A stretch of DNA of 52,682 nucleotides, from NCBI RefSeq assembly GCF_910593785.1, contig NZ_CAJVAP010000022.1, positions 1 to 52,682 of the forward strand. The letters run 5' to 3'. This document shows, in pieces, positions 51,429-52,682 of this stretch (within the stretch, counting starts at the first letter, position 1; every line of letters starts with the position of its first letter). The position numbers and the translations under genes were made by a program. The DNA is from Leucobacter soli. Its GTDB lineage: Bacteria > Actinomycetota > Actinomycetes > Actinomycetales > Microbacteriaceae. Under the pieces are notes generated by a model. The model worked only from the letters and a program-made list of their open reading frames with translations, ran no database searches and was not told the origin of the DNA.

Positions 51429-52601
51429 ATGGAAACCCAGAAGACGAACGTCGTGGTGATCGGCGCCGGCACCGTCGGCTCGATGGCGCTGTGGCAGCTG
51501 AGCAAGCGCGACGGGCTCGACGTGGTCGGCATCGAGCAGTACGGGCGCGTGCACTCCCACGGCTCGTACGCCGGGGAGTCGCGGGTGTTCCGCACCGCGG
51601 TGCACGAGGGCGGCACGTACGTGCGGATGATCCAGCGCTCGCGCGAGCTGTGGCGCGAGCTCGAGGCGGAGTCCGGCCGGAGCATCTACGCAGAGGTCGG
51701 CTGCCTGAGCATCGCCCCCGAGGGCTTCCCGGATCTCGAGACGGCACTCGGCACCGTGCGCGACTTCGACCTGCCCCACCGCGTACTGAGCACCGAGGAA
51801 CTGCGCGCGGAGTTCCCGCAGCACCGCGTCCACGACGGCGATGTCGGCCTGCTCGACGCGCACGGCGGTGGCCTGCGGCCCGAGGTCGCGGTGATGAGTG
51901 CCCTGGACCTCGCCGAGGCGAACGGCGCGAAGCTGCTGTTCAACACCCCGGTCATCGACGTCGAGGAACGGCCGGACGGGGTCGTCGTGCGGACGACCCA
52001 GGGGGCATGGATCGCCGACACCGTGATCCTTGCTTCCGGATCCTGGTCGTCCCGGCTCTCCCCCGAGCTGAACGAGCTGCTGCGCCTGCAGGTGCTGGGT
52101 CTCACCTGGTTCATGCCGAAGCAGCCGGAGCTGTTCGCGCCCGAACGGTTCCCGGCGTTCCTGCGCGACGCGGGGTCGGTGCACTTCTTCGGGGCGCCGA
52201 GCTTCGACGGCTACGCGTTCAAGGCCTGCACCAACCCGGAGTGGCCCGTCTACCGCGACGTCTCCGAGGTGCCGACGACGCACACCCGCGAGGAGCTGAT
52301 CCGGATCGGCCAGCGCGCCGCCGAGCTGTTCGAAGGAGTGAACCCCGAGCCGGTGCGCCAGAGCGTGCACCACTGCGCCTACACGCCGGATCGCCTGCCG
52401 GTCGTCGACCGCTCCGCGAGCGGCCGCCTCGTGACGATCGCGGGCCTCTCGGGCCACGGCTTCAAGTTCTCGCCTCAGCTCGGCGAGTGGGCCGCGCAAC
52501 TGGCGATGGACGAGGAGAGCACGGTCGATCCGCGCTTCGCGCTCCCCGCCCATCTGAGCCGCCTCGCCGAGACGGGCCCGTACACCGGCGGCGGGCACTG
52601 A
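51429..52601 (+). CDS. FAD-dependent amine oxidase, monomeric sarcosine oxidase / N-methyltryptophan oxidase (SolA) type
   Basis: A 390-aa DAO-family flavoenzyme: VVVIGAGTVGSMALWQLSKR, HSHGSYAGESRVFRTAVHEG (the MSOX active-site strand), VILASGSWSSRL, the Cys expected to carry covalent FAD in VHHCAYTPDRLPVVD and GLSGHGFKFSPQLGEWAA. It would oxidise a secondary or primary amine to an imine/aldehyde and H2O2. Location behind an OCD-like gene under a TetR promoter suggests one amine pathway. It follows the 51309 repeat by about 45 bp; AGAAGGA precedes the ATG. Confidence 0.92.
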   Translation: METQKTNVVVIGAGTVGSMALWQLSKRDGLDVVGIEQYGRVHSHGSYAGESRVFRTAVHEGGTYVRMIQRSRELWRELEAESGRSIYAEVGCLSIAPEGFPDLETALGTVRDFDLPHRVLSTEELRAEFPQHRVHDGDVGLLDAHGGGLRPEVAVMSALDLAEANGAKLLFNTPVIDVEERPDGVVVRTTQGAWIADTVILASGSWSSRLSPELNELLRLQVLGLTWFMPKQPELFAPERFPAFLRDAGSVHFFGAPSFDGYAFKACTNPEWPVYRDVSEVPTTHTREELIRIGQRAAELFEGVNPEPVRQSVHHCAYTPDRLPVVDRSASGRLVTIAGLSGHGFKFSPQLGEWAAQLAMDEESTVDPRFALPAHLSRLAETGPYTGGGH

Positions 52602-52682
52602 CCGCGCGCGCTCGCGTCCACGCCCACACCCGCCCCGGGGCCCGTATCCGCCCCGCGCCCGCACGCGCCCTGGTACCCGCAC
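52602..52682. other. Right edge, no feature
   Basis: The last 81 bases are C-rich with cgcccgcac-like repetition; no gene is seen. Confidence 0.5.

Overview
The window comes from a high-GC actinobacterium. Menaquinone genes, a DUF4229 protein, a PLDc_N protein, GntR/PucR/TetR regulators and many promoters with a TAnnnT box 6-7 nt before a start codon point to the Microbacteriaceae; a Leucobacter-like genome is my best guess, as inference only. No rRNA, tRNA or CRISPR was seen.

Layout. (1) 1-1.2 kb: the 3' end of an IS5-type transposase inserted in an LLM-type flavin monooxygenase gene, a 450-bp non-coding stretch with an array of AAGTGG/CCACTT boxes, and a small membrane protein. (2) 1.3-9.5 kb: first menaquinone block: ferredoxin-NADP reductase, polyprenyl diphosphate synthase and MenG (with a histone-H1-like tail) in one overlapping operon, divergent MenF, a repeat-filled gap, MenD and a PLDc_N protein. 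(3) 9.6-21.4 kb: a 12-gene catabolic operon read leftwards under a divergent GntR gene: flavin reductase, LLM monooxygenase, alpha/beta hydrolase, CMD-family protein, aldehyde dehydrogenase, cysteine hydrolase, an amino-acid-type ABC importer, an M14/AstE-like amide hydrolase, RidA and an MDR oxidoreductase. Five functions mirror the Rut pyrimidine pathway, yet the set as a whole fits no pathway I can name. This is the best candidate for an undescribed system. (4) 21.4-28.9 kb: DUF4229, a heterodimeric ABC exporter with one degenerate ATP site, MenA and MenE, then a secreted RTX-like repeat protein. menB and menC are not in the window.

(5) 29.1-34.1 kb: a 5-oxoprolinase (PxpA, PxpB-PxpC fusion) operon with a biotin carboxylase-BCCP protein and a GntR regulator; the domains together equal a split urea-carboxylase-like enzyme. 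(6) 34-40 kb: a repeat-rich gap, an aspartate-type aminotransferase, a GntR regulator, then a siderophore locus wrecked by a deletion that fused the 3' parts of a FecCD permease and an enterochelin-esterase gene; a VOC protein and a sulfurtransferase follow. (7) 40-45 kb: class III aminotransferase and methylmalonate-semialdehyde dehydrogenase with a divergent PucR regulator, suited to beta-alanine or related omega-amino acids. (8) 45-49.3 kb: an mdeR-mdeA-mdeB-like methionine catabolic set. (9) 49.3-52.6 kb: a TetR regulator, a promoter with a clear palindromic operator in its spacer, an ornithine-cyclodeaminase-family protein and an MSOX-type FAD amine oxidase.

Much of the accessory content concerns nitrogen compounds (amides, lactams, amines, amino acids), which suggests an organism living on amino-acid-rich or amine-rich substrates.
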